Shown: positions 1 through 9,685, counted from the stretch's first letter. The stretch: DNA of 64,000 nucleotides from Halobellus clavatus (GCF_900107195.1 NZ_FNPB01000007.1:62001-126000); one strand, 5' to 3'. Notes: generated by a model not told the origin, from the letters alone. Program-made: numbers and translations.

Positions 1-1
1 T

Positions 2-1843
2 GGAGAGAGACTTGTCGCGATTGCCACGGACATAACGGATCAAAAACGACGGATTCGGCAGATTCAACAGGAGCGGAAGCGATTCGAGATCCTCTCGGAA
101 AGTCTCGAAGAATACGCCTTTGTACTTCTCGATGACGATGGACAGATCGACAGCTGGAACGATGGAGCAGCCGACATCTTTGGATATGACGAAGAAACTG
201 CAATTGGTATGCCAGCAGCAGAGTTACACCCTGAACAGGATCAAAAACGTGGGATTGCTGATCGGTTATTAAAACAGGCATCACTCGCAGGAGAAAGTAC
301 TCACGAAGGACAGCGAGTCCGTCAGGATGGATCGTCGTTCCCTGCAGAAGTCTCATACGTTCCCCTTCAAACTGAAGATGGAGTGTTCCTGGGATACGGG
401 ATGGTCATCAGAGATCTTACTAACCAGCGTCAACAGCGGCGTAGAACAGAGCGGTTCGTTGAGGAATCAGTCGACGTCGTGTCTATCTTAGATCGCGACG
501 GGTGTTTCACCTATCTTAGTGGCTCTGCTGAACAGGTTCTTGGATATGATCCAACTCAGCTAAATCAAGAGAGTGTCTTTGATTATATCCATCCAGAGGA
601 TCGGGAACGTGTAATGGAAGCGTTTTTCGCCGCCGTGGAGGATTCCGATTCAAGCGTTCAGCTAGAGTTCCAAGCAATGGATGCGGATGACGAGTGGATT
701 ACCGTAGAGGCACGTGGACGGAATCTCTTTGACGATGAAGCAATTGGTGGGTTTCTGTTATATATACGTGACATCAGTAATATAAGAGAACAAACGAAAA
801 AATTCGAATCCGTATTCAATCAAACGTTCCAATTGACGGGTCTGATGACCCAGAGTGGTGAAATCCTTGAGCTAAACGACCCCTTCATGGAGTTCGGCGG
901 CATACGTGTGGAGGAGAGCAGAGGCACACCGCTCTGGGAATGCCCTCTGTTCGCGCATTCGTCTGAAGTGCAAACTCAAATTAGACAGGCAGTTACTCAA
1001 GCATCTTCGGGTTCATTCGTTCGGTTCGACGTGGAAGCAGAAGGCGTTGATGGACTCGCCAGCTTCGACTTCTCGATCAAGCCGATCTCAAGCCAGCACG
1101 GGGAGCTTAGCTTCCTGGTATTCGAGGCACGAGATATTACAGCTCAGGAGCAGCGTCGGCAACACGTCCAGGTCTTACACCGGATTATGCGGCACAATAT
1201 CCGAAATGATCTGACGAAAGTGAGAGGGTATGTCGATCTGCTTGCGTCGGACACAGAGACAGACACTCGTGAACAGCGCGCTGCGACGATCCGAGACATT
1301 CTCGACAAGTGGGAAGGAATGGCAAACAAGACCCAAGAGCTCCAGAATATACTCACGAGCGAGAGCGCTCTCGCTTCCTACCAGAGTGCTCAGCAAATAG
1401 CTCAGGATATTCAAGCCAAAAAAGAAGACGAGCATGCTAATGCGAATATCACTATCACAGCCGACCACGATATAGAATCACAAATACCGAGTGACCTTGA
1501 GAAGGCGATTTCTGAGCTCGTTGAGAACGCCATCACAGCGAACGATACTGAGCATCCATCCGTACAGATCAGTGTCTCGCAAGCCGATGAACGGTGGGTA
1601 GAGATTTGTGTCTCCGATACTGGGCCTGGACTCCCAGACATGGAGAAAAATCTCCTCGAAACTGGCGAAGAAACACCGCTAAGTCACGGGCAGGGGCTCG
1701 GATTGTGGATGGTGCGGGCACTGGTGACTCGTGCTGGGGGATCGATTTCAGTCGACACCTCGGGCGATGGGAGTGAGATCAGACTGGAAGTCCCCACCCA
1801 ACCGGCTCGAGAGGACTCAGAAAAACCGGGCATCGTGTCGTAA
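2..1843 (+). CDS. PAS-domain sensor histidine kinase (5' end outside window)
   Basis: The frame is open from base 2, so the true start lies upstream; the first ATG at 209 is internal because the residues before it (GERLVAIATDITDQ...) read as the end of a PAS/PAC domain. Of 613 visible residues, PAS-like domains lie near 25-145, 150-265 and 265-385. A HisKA-type helix follows with MRHNIRND (candidate phospho-His 398), then an HATPase domain with N-box ELVENAI, DTGPGLP and GQGLGLWMV. No membrane segment is visible, so it is probably cytosolic. The next gene starts 3 nt after the stop and encodes a receiver protein, so the two very likely form a phosphorelay pair in one transcript. The signal sensed is unknown. 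Confidence 0.93.
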   Translation, partial: GERLVAIATDITDQKRRIRQIQQERKRFEILSESLEEYAFVLLDDDGQIDSWNDGAADIFGYDEETAIGMPAAELHPEQDQKRGIADRLLKQASLAGESTHEGQRVRQDGSSFPAEVSYVPLQTEDGVFLGYGMVIRDLTNQRQQRRRTERFVEESVDVVSILDRDGCFTYLSGSAEQVLGYDPTQLNQESVFDYIHPEDRERVMEAFFAAVEDSDSSVQLEFQAMDADDEWITVEARGRNLFDDEAIGGFLLYIRDISNIREQTKKFESVFNQTFQLTGLMTQSGEILELNDPFMEFGGIRVEESRGTPLWECPLFAHSSEVQTQIRQAVTQASSGSFVRFDVEAEGVDGLASFDFSIKPISSQHGELSFLVFEARDITAQEQRRQHVQVLHRIMRHNIRNDLTKVRGYVDLLASDTETDTREQRAATIRDILDKWEGMANKTQELQNILTSESALASYQSAQQIAQDIQAKKEDEHANANITITADHDIESQIPSDLEKAISELVENAITANDTEHPSVQISVSQADERWVEICVSDTGPGLPDMEKNLLETGEETPLSHGQGLGLWMVRALVTRAGGSISVDTSGDGSEIRLEVPTQPAREDSEKPGIVS

Positions 1844-1846
1844 ACT

Positions 1847-4222
1847 ATGACCCAAAACGGAAACACAAAAATCCTGGTCGTCGAGGATGACCAGAGTTTG
1901 GCTGAGCTGTATGCAGAGTGGCTCGCAGACCGCTATGTTGTCGAAACCGCGTACTCTGGCGAAGAAGCCTTAGAAGCGTTTGATGCGACTGTCGATATCG
2001 TCCTTCTGGATCGGATGATGCCTGGGTTATCCGGCGGAGAGGTTCTTACGCGACTCAGACAATATGAGTCGAACTGCCAGGTGGTTATCGTCTCTGCGGT
2101 GACACCGGACTTCGATATCGTCAAAATGGGATTCGATGCGTATCTCGAAAAGCCCGTTGAAGCTGACGACCTCGAAGACGTTATCTCCCAGATGCTCACT
2201 CGTGCCGAGTACAACGAGGATCTGCAAGAGCTGTTCTCGCTGATAGAACGCCAATCGACCTTGGAAGCCGTCATGGACGCAGATACCCTCGAAACGAGCC
2301 CGAAATACCAGGCACTCACGGACCAAATCACAGACCTCGAGGATAAAGTCGAACGGTACCTCCAGAACCTGCCAGACAGGGATTTTCGAGTGGCTATTGA
2401 GCGCCTGCAACGAACAGCAGCAGAGCGCAGGGAACAACAGCAGTACCAGTCCCTCACTGAAGACGTCCTGGACACATCAGAGGAAGGGATCGTTGTAATT
2501 GACCGTGATGGACAAGTGGTGTGGGCAAACGAAACTACCGAAGAATTACTTGGAGTTGATAGAGACGATATCCAAGGGTCTGACTACAGTCGAATTGCTT
2601 CTGAATCGTACCAGGAATATCCCTCAGGTGAGCAAACACTGTCTGACCTCGTAACTCATTCTCTAGAGAACATGAATTCCGAAGTCGAAGCCATCGTCCG
2701 TATCCCTGAGACGGCTTCGAAAGAGCAGCAGTGGTTGGAGTACTGGAGCGGACCGATTCAAACTGGTCTTTATGCAGGCGGGCGGATTGAACACTACCAC
2801 AATATTACAGAGAGGTACGCGTATGAACAACAGCTTGAGGATCTGCATGCGGTTTCCCGCGATCTAATGACAGCGGACTCGGAACGTAGCATCGGCGAGA
2901 CCGTGACAACTGCCGCAGTCGGGGAACTCGGATTCGAGTTTGCCGCGATATATACACGAGAAGAGAACACGGGACGCTTGGTCCCACTAGCACACGCATC
3001 CACGGAAGATGTTACTGAAATTGACCTTCCCACTATCTCTGAAGGAGACACACCAGTCTGGACGACCTATGTGACTCGAACGGAACAGTTGGCTCCTGAC
3101 GACGAAGACGTAGTAGATACTCGGTCGAGCCAGTGGTTGGCAGAGGAGTTCTCGTCGTGGCGACTCTACTCACTAGAATCAGAGGGGGTTCTGTTGGTGG
3201 GGATGACCACGACGCCAGAGATCTCCTCAAGAAAGAACAAATTGGCAAAGACGTTAGCAGCGAACGCAGCAAGCGCATTCGAACGAACAGCACAAGAGGC
3301 GGCCCTTCGGCAACGCGACCAGCGGTTAAACGAGCAAAACGAACGGCTGACACGACTGGATCGAATCAATACACTGATACGGTCGATAAGTGCCACGGTT
3401 ATCAGTGCAAATACACGAGAAGAACTGGAGCAAGAGGTCTGTAATGCTTTAGCTCATCTGGATCTGATTAGCGGGGCGTGGATCGGTAAAAAAGATATTA
3501 ATACGAATACGATCGAGGTCAGAGCCAAAACGGATTCGCTCCAATATCAAAAAGTGGGGGCGAACGACACTCCAGCAGATGACAATACCCAGCGGAGTAA
3601 CTCTACATTGCCACCTACTGAACGGGCATACAGGATTGAACGTTCGGTCGTGGAGAGCGACTTAATGACCGCTCGCTCCGAAACGGAGTGGGAACAAGAC
3701 GCACTGAAAAATGGCACCAACTCGATTGTGGCTGTACCACTACAGAGCGAGGCTTCGATCCTTGGCGTATTAGAAGTCCACTCCAAACTACCAAACGCCT
3801 TCGCTGAAGAAGAGGTGACAGCCCTCACAGAGCTCGGTCAAATAATAGGTCACGGGATATCAGCACTCCGGCAAAAGGCGGCGCTTCTATCTGGTGGGGG
3901 CACAATTCTCGAAATTCAGTTCGAGGACGATACTGGCCTTGCAACTCTTGTTTCGGATATGGAGACGGATCTCGAAGTGTTGAATGTAGTGACTGAGAGT
4001 CCAGATCACCTCCTGTTCGCGCGAGTGACCGGTGAAAACGTGACCCCCGAGGCGTTCGAAGCTGCTGGTTTCGATCCAGAGACGGTCATTTTGAGCGACT
4101 CTCGAAATGGTATCTACTGTAAAGTCCCGGTGCGGAACAGCAGCTTTTGCGAGAAACTGACCGATCAAGGAGTTGCGGTGAATTGCCTCGGGGTCAAGCC
4201 CCGAGGCTTCCTGCTTCGATGA
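1847..4222 (+). CDS. Receiver-HalX-PAS-GAF-Bat regulator, C-terminus cut off by IS1341-type insertion
   Basis: 791 residues. Receiver domain 8-115 has acidic EDD at 13-15, phospho-acceptor Asp55 in LLDRMMPG and Lys102. A HalX segment follows (about 115-190), then PAS (205-300), two GAF-like regions (335-480, 510-680) and a Bat-type pre-HTH domain (690-785). In this family a C-terminal HTH_10 DNA-binding domain comes next; here the frame runs into the right-end hairpin of the TnpB element, so the last dozen residues (CLGVKPRGFLLR) are element-encoded. No matching HTH is seen beyond the element at 5525-5680, so a deletion probably went with the insertion. The upstream kinase gene is intact as far as visible. 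The product may still accept phosphate but should not bind DNA through HTH_10. Confidence 0.88.
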   Translation: MTQNGNTKILVVEDDQSLAELYAEWLADRYVVETAYSGEEALEAFDATVDIVLLDRMMPGLSGGEVLTRLRQYESNCQVVIVSAVTPDFDIVKMGFDAYLEKPVEADDLEDVISQMLTRAEYNEDLQELFSLIERQSTLEAVMDADTLETSPKYQALTDQITDLEDKVERYLQNLPDRDFRVAIERLQRTAAERREQQQYQSLTEDVLDTSEEGIVVIDRDGQVVWANETTEELLGVDRDDIQGSDYSRIASESYQEYPSGEQTLSDLVTHSLENMNSEVEAIVRIPETASKEQQWLEYWSGPIQTGLYAGGRIEHYHNITERYAYEQQLEDLHAVSRDLMTADSERSIGETVTTAAVGELGFEFAAIYTREENTGRLVPLAHASTEDVTEIDLPTISEGDTPVWTTYVTRTEQLAPDDEDVVDTRSSQWLAEEFSSWRLYSLESEGVLLVGMTTTPEISSRKNKLAKTLAANAASAFERTAQEAALRQRDQRLNEQNERLTRLDRINTLIRSISATVISANTREELEQEVCNALAHLDLISGAWIGKKDINTNTIEVRAKTDSLQYQKVGANDTPADDNTQRSNSTLPPTERAYRIERSVVESDLMTARSETEWEQDALKNGTNSIVAVPLQSEASILGVLEVHSKLPNAFAEEEVTALTELGQIIGHGISALRQKAALLSGGGTILEIQFEDDTGLATLVSDMETDLEVLNVVTESPDHLLFARVTGENVTPEAFEAAGFDPETVILSDSRNGIYCKVPVRNSSFCEKLTDQGVAVNCLGVKPRGFLLR
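4185..4207. repeat. Right-end hairpin of the first TnpB element
   Basis: Perfect 9-bp stem gcctcgggg/ccccgaggc with loop tcaag. The TGA stop codon of tnpB (reverse strand, 4194-4196) lies in the loop, so the hairpin belongs to the element end and probably to the 3' part of its guide RNA (omega RNA); that last point is family knowledge, not seen directly. Confidence 0.8.
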
Positions 4223-5435
4223 CGCGCTTTGCAGACACCTCTCGAAAATCATCGGTATCCGTAGGGAGCGCAGTCTCCACAGGCGTAGATTCGGGCCATC
4301 CCAGCCCTAACTCAGCAAAGCCTCTCTGCAACACGTTCATCGCTGCGTTCGCATCTCTGTCCGTCTCAAATCCGCACGCCGGGCAAGAGTGTTCTCTGAC
4401 CCAGATGGGTTTCGCTGTCTCCACGCCACACCGAGCGCACTCTTTCGTCGTTCCTGCCGCTTCGACCTGCACAACGTGACAGCCATACAGGTCGGCTTTG
4501 TATTCGAGCAGCGTGATGAACTGTCGCCATGCCGCATCCTGCTTGTTCCGAGCGTTGTGCGATTGTTCGAGCATTCCCTTCACGTTCAAGTCCTCAACGA
4601 ACACGGCGTCGTACTCGCGGACAAGCCACGTCGTGATCTTGTGCTGGTAGTCCAGCACCTTCCGCCGAATGTGACGCTTTACCTTCGCCACTTCCCGGCG
4701 TTGCTTCTCGTAGTTGTTTGACCCCTTCTCTTTCCGCGACAACTTCCGTTGCTCGCGGCGGAGACGCTCGTATTCGTCTTCGAGGTCGAGCCAGTCCACA
4801 GTCTTCCCGTCAGACGTGTGGATGTAGTTCTGGATGCCGAGGTCGATCCCGACGCTGTTGCTCGCGTCAAGCGAGTCTACGTCGGACTTCTCGGGGAGGG
4901 TGGCGTCGTCCGTTTCGAGGCCGAAGGAGACGAACCACTCGCCTGTTGTCTCTTTCTTGAACGTGACTTCTTTGATTGTGGCGTGGTCGGGAATCTGGCG
5001 GTGATAACGGATTTTCACCAACCCAATCTTGCTGAAGCGGACGTATGCAAACCTGTCGCGATCCCTCTTTTCATCGAGGTCGAAACCAGACTGGTTGTAC
5101 GTCACGCTCCGATACTCGGGAGGTGATTGTCGCTTGAGCCGACCAACGTTGTATCCTTTCTCTTTCTTTTTGCGAAGGTTAGAGAGGTTGCGGTAGAAGC
5201 GTGCGACGGTGGCTTGTGCGGCTTTTGAGTGTAGTTCACCGAACACCGGCCATTTGCGCTTCCACTCGGGGAGTTTGTTGTTCTGGTCGTACTCGGATGG
5301 TTTGTCGTCCTCTGAGCTGTTCTCGTACTCCCAGCGGACGTGGTTGTAGAGTTGGCGATGAACATTCAGATGGTGTTCCAGTCGCTCCGCTACCTCTTGT
5401 GTCGGGTAGGCGTGGTAGCGGTGACTGTATTCCAT
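4194..5435 (-). CDS. tnpB: TnpB RNA-guided endonuclease (IS1341-type)
   Basis: 413 residues, full length for TnpB. RuvC-I Asp198 in GIDLGIQN, RuvC-II Glu281 in VFVEDLNVKGM, zinc-ribbon cysteines 333/336 and 351/354 (CARC...CPAC), and RuvC-III Asp361 in DRDANAA are all present, so the nuclease should be active. TnpB proteins cut DNA guided by an RNA transcribed from the element's right end and help retain the element after excision. It starts at MEYSHRYHAY, about 60 nt inside the left-end hairpin. Intact, unlike many neighbours, which suggests recent arrival or selection. Confidence 0.95.
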   Translation of the reverse strand: MEYSHRYHAYPTQEVAERLEHHLNVHRQLYNHVRWEYENSSEDDKPSEYDQNNKLPEWKRKWPVFGELHSKAAQATVARFYRNLSNLRKKKEKGYNVGRLKRQSPPEYRSVTYNQSGFDLDEKRDRDRFAYVRFSKIGLVKIRYHRQIPDHATIKEVTFKKETTGEWFVSFGLETDDATLPEKSDVDSLDASNSVGIDLGIQNYIHTSDGKTVDWLDLEDEYERLRREQRKLSRKEKGSNNYEKQRREVAKVKRHIRRKVLDYQHKITTWLVREYDAVFVEDLNVKGMLEQSHNARNKQDAAWRQFITLLEYKADLYGCHVVQVEAAGTTKECARCGVETAKPIWVREHSCPACGFETDRDANAAMNVLQRGFAELGLGWPESTPVETALPTDTDDFREVSAKRVIEAGSLGA

Positions 5436-5497
5436 CGCAGTCTGTTGATTAACAATGTGTTCATTTAATCGTTTGTGTTACGGGTTGTCGACTTCAT

Positions 5498-5518
5498 CCC
5501 CGGGGTCAAGCCCCGGGG
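5498..5518. repeat. Left-end hairpin of the first TnpB element
   Basis: Stem ccccgggg/ccccgggg with loop tcaag, a near copy of the 4185-4207 hairpin. It marks the element's left end, upstream of tnpB. Confidence 0.75.
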
Positions 5519-5675
5519 TATTCGCCTTGACAGCCGATAAACCGCTTCGAGACCTGATTGTGCCCGATTGAGTTCATTCTGCACTGATGAAATCCGGATT
5601 GTGCCTTCCGATATTTTTACTATGGTGTTTATATAAAAATCGGTCAAAGCAATAGACTTGTGCGTCGGATGAATT

Positions 5676-6233
5676 ATGCCGGGAGCTGAGGGACCACACA
5701 TATCGACCAACGACGGGGTGAACGCATCGTGGCGGTGGGCCACCGTGCTTGCCGTCCACCCCGTCATAACAGTCGGAGTACTGGCCGGCGCGCTCCTGTT
5801 TGGCCTCGCCGGCACCGCAACGACAGCGTTCGGCCTCCCGAAATTCATTCCGTTGGTTCCCGGAGGGCTGACTCTCGTTTTCCTCGGGATGGCCCATCTC
5901 TATACACCGATTTACGTTGCGGGACTAGCGCTGGACCGACGATGCGTGCGAGCGAGCGACGCGGCTTGGAGGCCGTCAAGATTGGTGCTGTTAGCTGGTG
6001 GTGCCCAGATCGTATACTTCGTCGTCCCGATCATACAGGCGTACGGGGGTGAGACGTTCGAGGAACTAGTGTTCGGGTCGGTTGAGTTCGCGGCACTCCT
6101 ATGTACTGGAGTCGTTACGATCCGGTATCTGACTGTCCGCGACGACAACCTCCCCGGCGCCCCGGCGTTGGTCTCACTGTGGTCCAGTGTGTGGTCTCGC
6201 CTCGCTGGGATGGCACGTTACTGGTTGAGTTGA
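5676..6233 (+). CDS. Haloarchaeal membrane protein of unknown function
   Basis: 185 residues with about four hydrophobic segments (near 22-48, 55-85, 100-125, 130-150) and a polar N-terminus; no family recognised. An AT-rich TATA-like stretch (tttatataaaa, about 5628-5638) lies upstream, consistent with a short-leader transcript from the start at 5676. First gene of a long run of membrane-protein genes after the TnpB element. Confidence 0.7.
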   Translation: MPGAEGPHISTNDGVNASWRWATVLAVHPVITVGVLAGALLFGLAGTATTAFGLPKFIPLVPGGLTLVFLGMAHLYTPIYVAGLALDRRCVRASDAAWRPSRLVLLAGGAQIVYFVVPIIQAYGGETFEELVFGSVEFAALLCTGVVTIRYLTVRDDNLPGAPALVSLWSSVWSRLAGMARYWLS

Positions 6234-6385
6234 CCGGAATCTGTGACAACTGCTGTGCGGGATCTGGAGGGCGTCGTCAGTATAGGGGCGAACCGTTCCC
6301 TCCCACCCCGAGTGAGTGCGGTTCAGCTACGAATATTCCGAATCAGTCGATGGAAACGCCTGCTATCTGTCCCGGTGCTGAGCCA

Positions 6386-6592
6386 CTACCGCACCAACGA
6401 AACGAGTAAACCGACCAGCAAGACCACCCCGACGACAATCAGTGCGCTCCCTGTCTGTGGTGAGTTATCAAGCAGAGTCACACCGACCGCCGTCATCACG
6501 ATCCCGATCACAAACAACAGAAGTTTCCAGACGACCGTGGGGACAAACTCGAGCACGATGTCAAAAACAAACGCAAAAATATCATCGATCAT
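6386..6592 (-). CDS. Small two-helix membrane protein
   Basis: 68 residues, almost wholly hydrophobic: two transmembrane segments (about 14-38 and 48-66) joined by the short polar turn LLDNSPQTGS. No enzymatic motif. Coding evidence is the clean hydrophobic pattern and an ATG preceded by AT-rich sequence. Function unknown. Confidence 0.6.
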   Translation of the reverse strand: MIDDIFAFVFDIVLEFVPTVVWKLLLFVIGIVMTAVGVTLLDNSPQTGSALIVVGVVLLVGLLVSLVR

Positions 6593-6769
6593 ACCGATAT
6601 CGATATGTTAATCACCCATTTCGTCCAATAAAAGTTGTTGTCTTGGCTATTCGGAGTCGCTACGGTTTTGTAAGGAGGCCAAACGACGGTATAGCGGTCG
6701 AACCGTCGTCACGGAGACCTGATGAGGCCGTCTTCAGAATCAAACGCCCCGTCAGACTCGATATAAACC

Positions 6770-6777
6770 GTTATATC
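6770..6777 (+). promoter_or_regulatory. TATA box of the 57-residue membrane protein gene
   Basis: ttatatcc centred about 26 nt before the ATG at 6800, the spacing expected for a leaderless haloarchaeal transcript. A second TATA-like motif (atataaacc) lies just upstream. Confidence 0.5.
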
Positions 6778-6799
6778 CGGTAGATCGTAGCATAGTACG

Positions 6800-6973
6800 A
6801 TGCCCTCCATACTCGAACGACCCGTGTTTCACTACGGAATCCCGCTCATCAACGCTGTGATCGTCGCGGTGGTCGGGTTTACCGTATTTACTGGGGTAGC
6901 GCGTCTGTTCGCACTCGCTCTCGCCGCTATTGAGGTCGTTGTAGTCCCACAGATACTGAAACGCGCGGCGTAG
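6800..6973 (+). CDS. Small membrane protein, 57 residues
   Basis: Begins MPSILERPVFHYGIPLIN and carries one or two hydrophobic segments (about 14-31 and 32-50) before a basic tail (QILKRAA) and a TAG stop. The TATA box at 6770-6777 predicts transcription starting at or next to the ATG. Function unknown; it belongs with the other tiny membrane proteins of this region. Confidence 0.6.
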   Translation: MPSILERPVFHYGIPLINAVIVAVVGFTVFTGVARLFALALAAIEVVVVPQILKRAA

Positions 6974-7103
6974 CCCAACCTCCTGACACCGAGGGATATC
7001 CACCACAGTAGAACCTCTGACGGCGCGTTTCACTCCCCGAACCGAATGAGGATACGAACACGGCCCGCTGGCTGTAGGGGCGTTCGGCGACGATGCTAAG
7101 CGT

Positions 7104-8363
7104 TCACCCCGCCGGCCGGTCGGGCCGACGATCGAACATCGCAAGCACGGTCTCGGGATCCTCCAAATGCGGGAGTCGGAGGGTGTCGTCGTCCAGCTCC
7201 ACGACGACGGTTTCGGTCCCGAGTCGGCCGTCGAGCCAGTCGTGCTCGACGCGCAGGCTCCGTTCGTCCCACGGCTCGACGCGCCAGAGCGGTTGTCGGA
7301 ACAGGCGGTCGTATGCGACGATCGCGTCGCCGTCGACGCGGTACTCGACGCCGGCGTACCGGAGCCAGTGATCGGCGGAACTCAACCCGAAGGGAACCAT
7401 CACGGCAGCGGCGGCGAGTGGGACAGCGACGGACCACACCCGGCCGGTGGCAAACAGCAGTGCGATCAGCCCGATGAACACGCCCACGACCGCCGCATTC
7501 GGGTGCCGAACGAGGCCGGTGATCCCGCCGAACAGCCGCCCGAGCAACGTCGGACGGACGCACGCTGCGTCCTCCGAGACGTTGTCGTCCACCTCTCGAT
7601 CGGTCGGGGGGTCGTACGCGACGCCGAGCGAGACGTTGGTCGCCTCGTCGTACGCTTCGAGCCGGTCGGCGTACTGATCTACGAGATCGAGCGCGGTCTT
7701 CAGTCCGACGATCCCGAGGAGCAGCGGAACCCCGACCGTGCCGGGATTGCGAATCGTACTTGACGCGCTTGCGTCAGCGGGGGCGGCGACGACAACCACA
7801 CAGATCCCGACGAGGAATAGTGCCCCACCACGGAACAGAACGCCCTGAAGTGCGGTCTGGGCGCTGTGCTCGCGGTATGCCCGTTGATAAAAATACTCGA
7901 ACCCGGTCCGCCCCGCCTCAGCGACGACGATCGTGAGGACAGCTAATCCGAGGAGCCACTCCGGCTGTTCGGGCTCGGCGACACCGACCACGCCGACGGT
8001 CACTCCGCTGACCGCGAACCACAGGAGCGCCAGAAGTGGGGTGGCGATCAGGAGTACGGGGACGCTGGAAATCCGAATCCCGATATCGGTTCGGGGCACG
8101 GTCACGTGTAGCGACCGGCGGGCCAACGCACCGAGAACCAGCGGATCGTCGTCGAGTTCGGACGGTCGTCCGGCGAACGTGGCTCGAGCCACTGCTGCTA
8201 GCAACACCACCGAAAACTCCACCCAGTACAGGAGAATCAGGGTCGTGGGCTGCCAGCCTAATGCACCCACGCCGACAAGAGGAACCGCGTTCGCCGCGAG
8301 GACACCGAACACCTCAAAACGGGGTAACCACTCCGGAGATTCGCCGACCAGCCCGGGGACCAT
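7104..8363 (-). CDS. DUF6498 family multi-pass membrane protein
   Basis: 419 residues, at least eight hydrophobic segments. The N-terminus (WQPTTLILLYWVEFSVVLL) is typical of haloarchaeal DUF6498 proteins; the C-terminal soluble part (about 330-419) contains YDRLFRQPLWRVEPW and a hydrophilic beta-rich tail. A shorter DUF6498 relative is at 26602, and a decayed copy of this C-terminal part lies at 16190-16280. Function unknown; no catalytic residues recognised. Confidence 0.85.
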   Translation of the reverse strand: MVPGLVGESPEWLPRFEVFGVLAANAVPLVGVGALGWQPTTLILLYWVEFSVVLLAAVARATFAGRPSELDDDPLVLGALARRSLHVTVPRTDIGIRISSVPVLLIATPLLALLWFAVSGVTVGVVGVAEPEQPEWLLGLAVLTIVVAEAGRTGFEYFYQRAYREHSAQTALQGVLFRGGALFLVGICVVVVAAPADASASSTIRNPGTVGVPLLLGIVGLKTALDLVDQYADRLEAYDEATNVSLGVAYDPPTDREVDDNVSEDAACVRPTLLGRLFGGITGLVRHPNAAVVGVFIGLIALLFATGRVWSVAVPLAAAAVMVPFGLSSADHWLRYAGVEYRVDGDAIVAYDRLFRQPLWRVEPWDERSLRVEHDWLDGRLGTETVVVELDDDTLRLPHLEDPETVLAMFDRRPDRPAG

Positions 8364-8557
8364 ACCGCGGTTTCACACTGGACGGTTGTAAACGCACCCG
8401 AATGCGACGCCGTCGACGGATGCCAGCGAGTCGGAGGCGGCGGAAGGCATCTTCGGGGAGAGCACGACGGACGCGGTGAGGCCTTCTTGCCCGGGGGCGC
8501 CGAGTACAACGACCCGGGCTAGCAACAACCATACTCATTTCAGGGGATTCACGAATA

Positions 8558-8629
8558 ATGGTTTCCGCAGACACGAGGCCCACCATCCCGTTCGTCGTAG
8601 TCTCGGCATTTGGCTGGTACGTTCGTTGA
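8558..8629 (+). pseudogene. Truncated copy of the small membrane protein at 16409
   Basis: The frame from ATG 8558 reads MVSADTRPTIPFVVV then AFGWYVR and stops after 23 residues. It matches the first 22 residues of the intact gene at 16409 (MVSTDTKITLPFVVV then LAWYVS), which runs to 57. It lies just upstream of, and divergent from, the intact DUF6498 gene, whereas at 16 kb the small gene is intact and the DUF6498 copy is decayed. The rest of 8364-8557 and 8630-8776 shows no convincing gene. Confidence 0.6.
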
Positions 8630-8776
8630 GGTTCTGTACTGTCAAATCGTTCCTGTGAGCAGATGTCTCGATTCGGCAACGTTCAATGGATAGGCATCAT
8701 AAGAAGGGACGGTGACTTCAGCGAATGAAGCTGGGCGACGACCCTGATGGGGATCCCACCCGTTTACCCGGGTGTG

Positions 8777-9685
8777 ATGCAATCGAACCGCTCGCTGCTC
8801 GCACGACTCAGCAACGAACATCCGGTCGTGATGTTCTCCGCACTAGCGATCGGACTCTCCTGGACGGTGTGGATGAGCACGTTTTCGATAACTACCCCGC
8901 GGTCGGGGCTGGGGATCCTCGGGATAGCACTCGGAGCCTTCGGCCCCGGCGCCGCGGGAGCGGTCGTGACGCGCCTCCGTGGTGAATCAGTCCGGGCTTG
9001 GCTCGTGACGACTTTCGAGTGGCGACGACCACTCCGCTGGTACGGAGTCGCAATCGCGGTCCCGGTGGTCGGTGCCCTCGGAGTCGCTGTCGTCGTGTTC
9101 TCACTCGTGGGGCTTCCCGACAGCGGTTCCCTCGGGCAGCTTGCCCCGTGGTTGCTATTTAATCTAGTGCTGGCGACGCTGTTTACCGGCGGGAACGAGG
9201 AGTTCGGGTGGCGGGGGTTCGCGCTCCCACACCTCCAGCGGCGGTTCAGTGCGCTCACCGCGAGTGTTCTCGTCGGTGGCGTCTGGGCACTCTGGCACGT
9301 CCCGATGTTTGTCTACGGCGTGTACCAGCTCTCACCGCTTCTATACGCCGTCAGCGTGGTCAGTTTCGCGGTCATTCTCACGTGGTACTACAACGCGTCC
9401 GACGGGAGTGTTCTCGGTGCCGTGCTGCTTCACGGAACGATTAACGCCGCGGTGAACGTCCCCGGACGGGCCGTCGGCGGGGCGGCAGCGGTGCCGGTCC
9501 CCTACGCTGCGATTCTGGTCGGTGTATTCGGGATCCTCGCTATCCTGTTCGTCATCCGCTACGGTCCCGAAACACTCTCACACAGGGAAGCCGTCCGGCC
9601 GCGCTGGACAGCAACACGGTCGGCCGACGGACCCGCGCCCGGTAACGCCTCAAACGGCCGACGTGCGACCGAACCGTCTGACTGA
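8777..9685 (+). CDS. CPBP family intramembrane glutamic protease (Abi/CAAX type)
   Basis: 302 residues from the ATG at 8777 (ten residues downstream of the longest frame; chosen because MQSNRS begins the family-like sequence). About eight transmembrane segments. Family motifs are in order: EEFGWRG (Glu141-Glu142, Arg146), WALWHVPMF (His174) and LLHGTINA (His219). CPBP proteases cleave within membranes; bacterial members act in prenyl-protein processing or bacteriocin self-immunity, the substrate here is unknown. The C-terminal 40 residues are polar and probably cytoplasmic. A second CPBP gene lies at 11777. Confidence 0.9.
   Translation: MQSNRSLLARLSNEHPVVMFSALAIGLSWTVWMSTFSITTPRSGLGILGIALGAFGPGAAGAVVTRLRGESVRAWLVTTFEWRRPLRWYGVAIAVPVVGALGVAVVVFSLVGLPDSGSLGQLAPWLLFNLVLATLFTGGNEEFGWRGFALPHLQRRFSALTASVLVGGVWALWHVPMFVYGVYQLSPLLYAVSVVSFAVILTWYYNASDGSVLGAVLLHGTINAAVNVPGRAVGGAAAVPVPYAAILVGVFGILAILFVIRYGPETLSHREAVRPRWTATRSADGPAPGNASNGRRATEPSD

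Larger units (their letters stand above)
4185..5518 (-). mobile_element. IS1341-type (IS200/IS605, tnpB-only) element
   Basis: One tnpB gene is bracketed by two near-identical GC-rich hairpins: 4185-4207 (9-bp stem, loop tcaag) at the right end and 5498-5518 (8-bp stem ccccgggg, same loop) at the left end. This is the usual layout of haloarchaeal tnpB-only elements; no tnpA Y1 transposase is present, so movement would need one in trans. The exact cut sites lie a few bases outside the hairpins and cannot be fixed without an empty-site sequence. The element interrupts the Bat-type regulator on its left. Confidence 0.85.
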
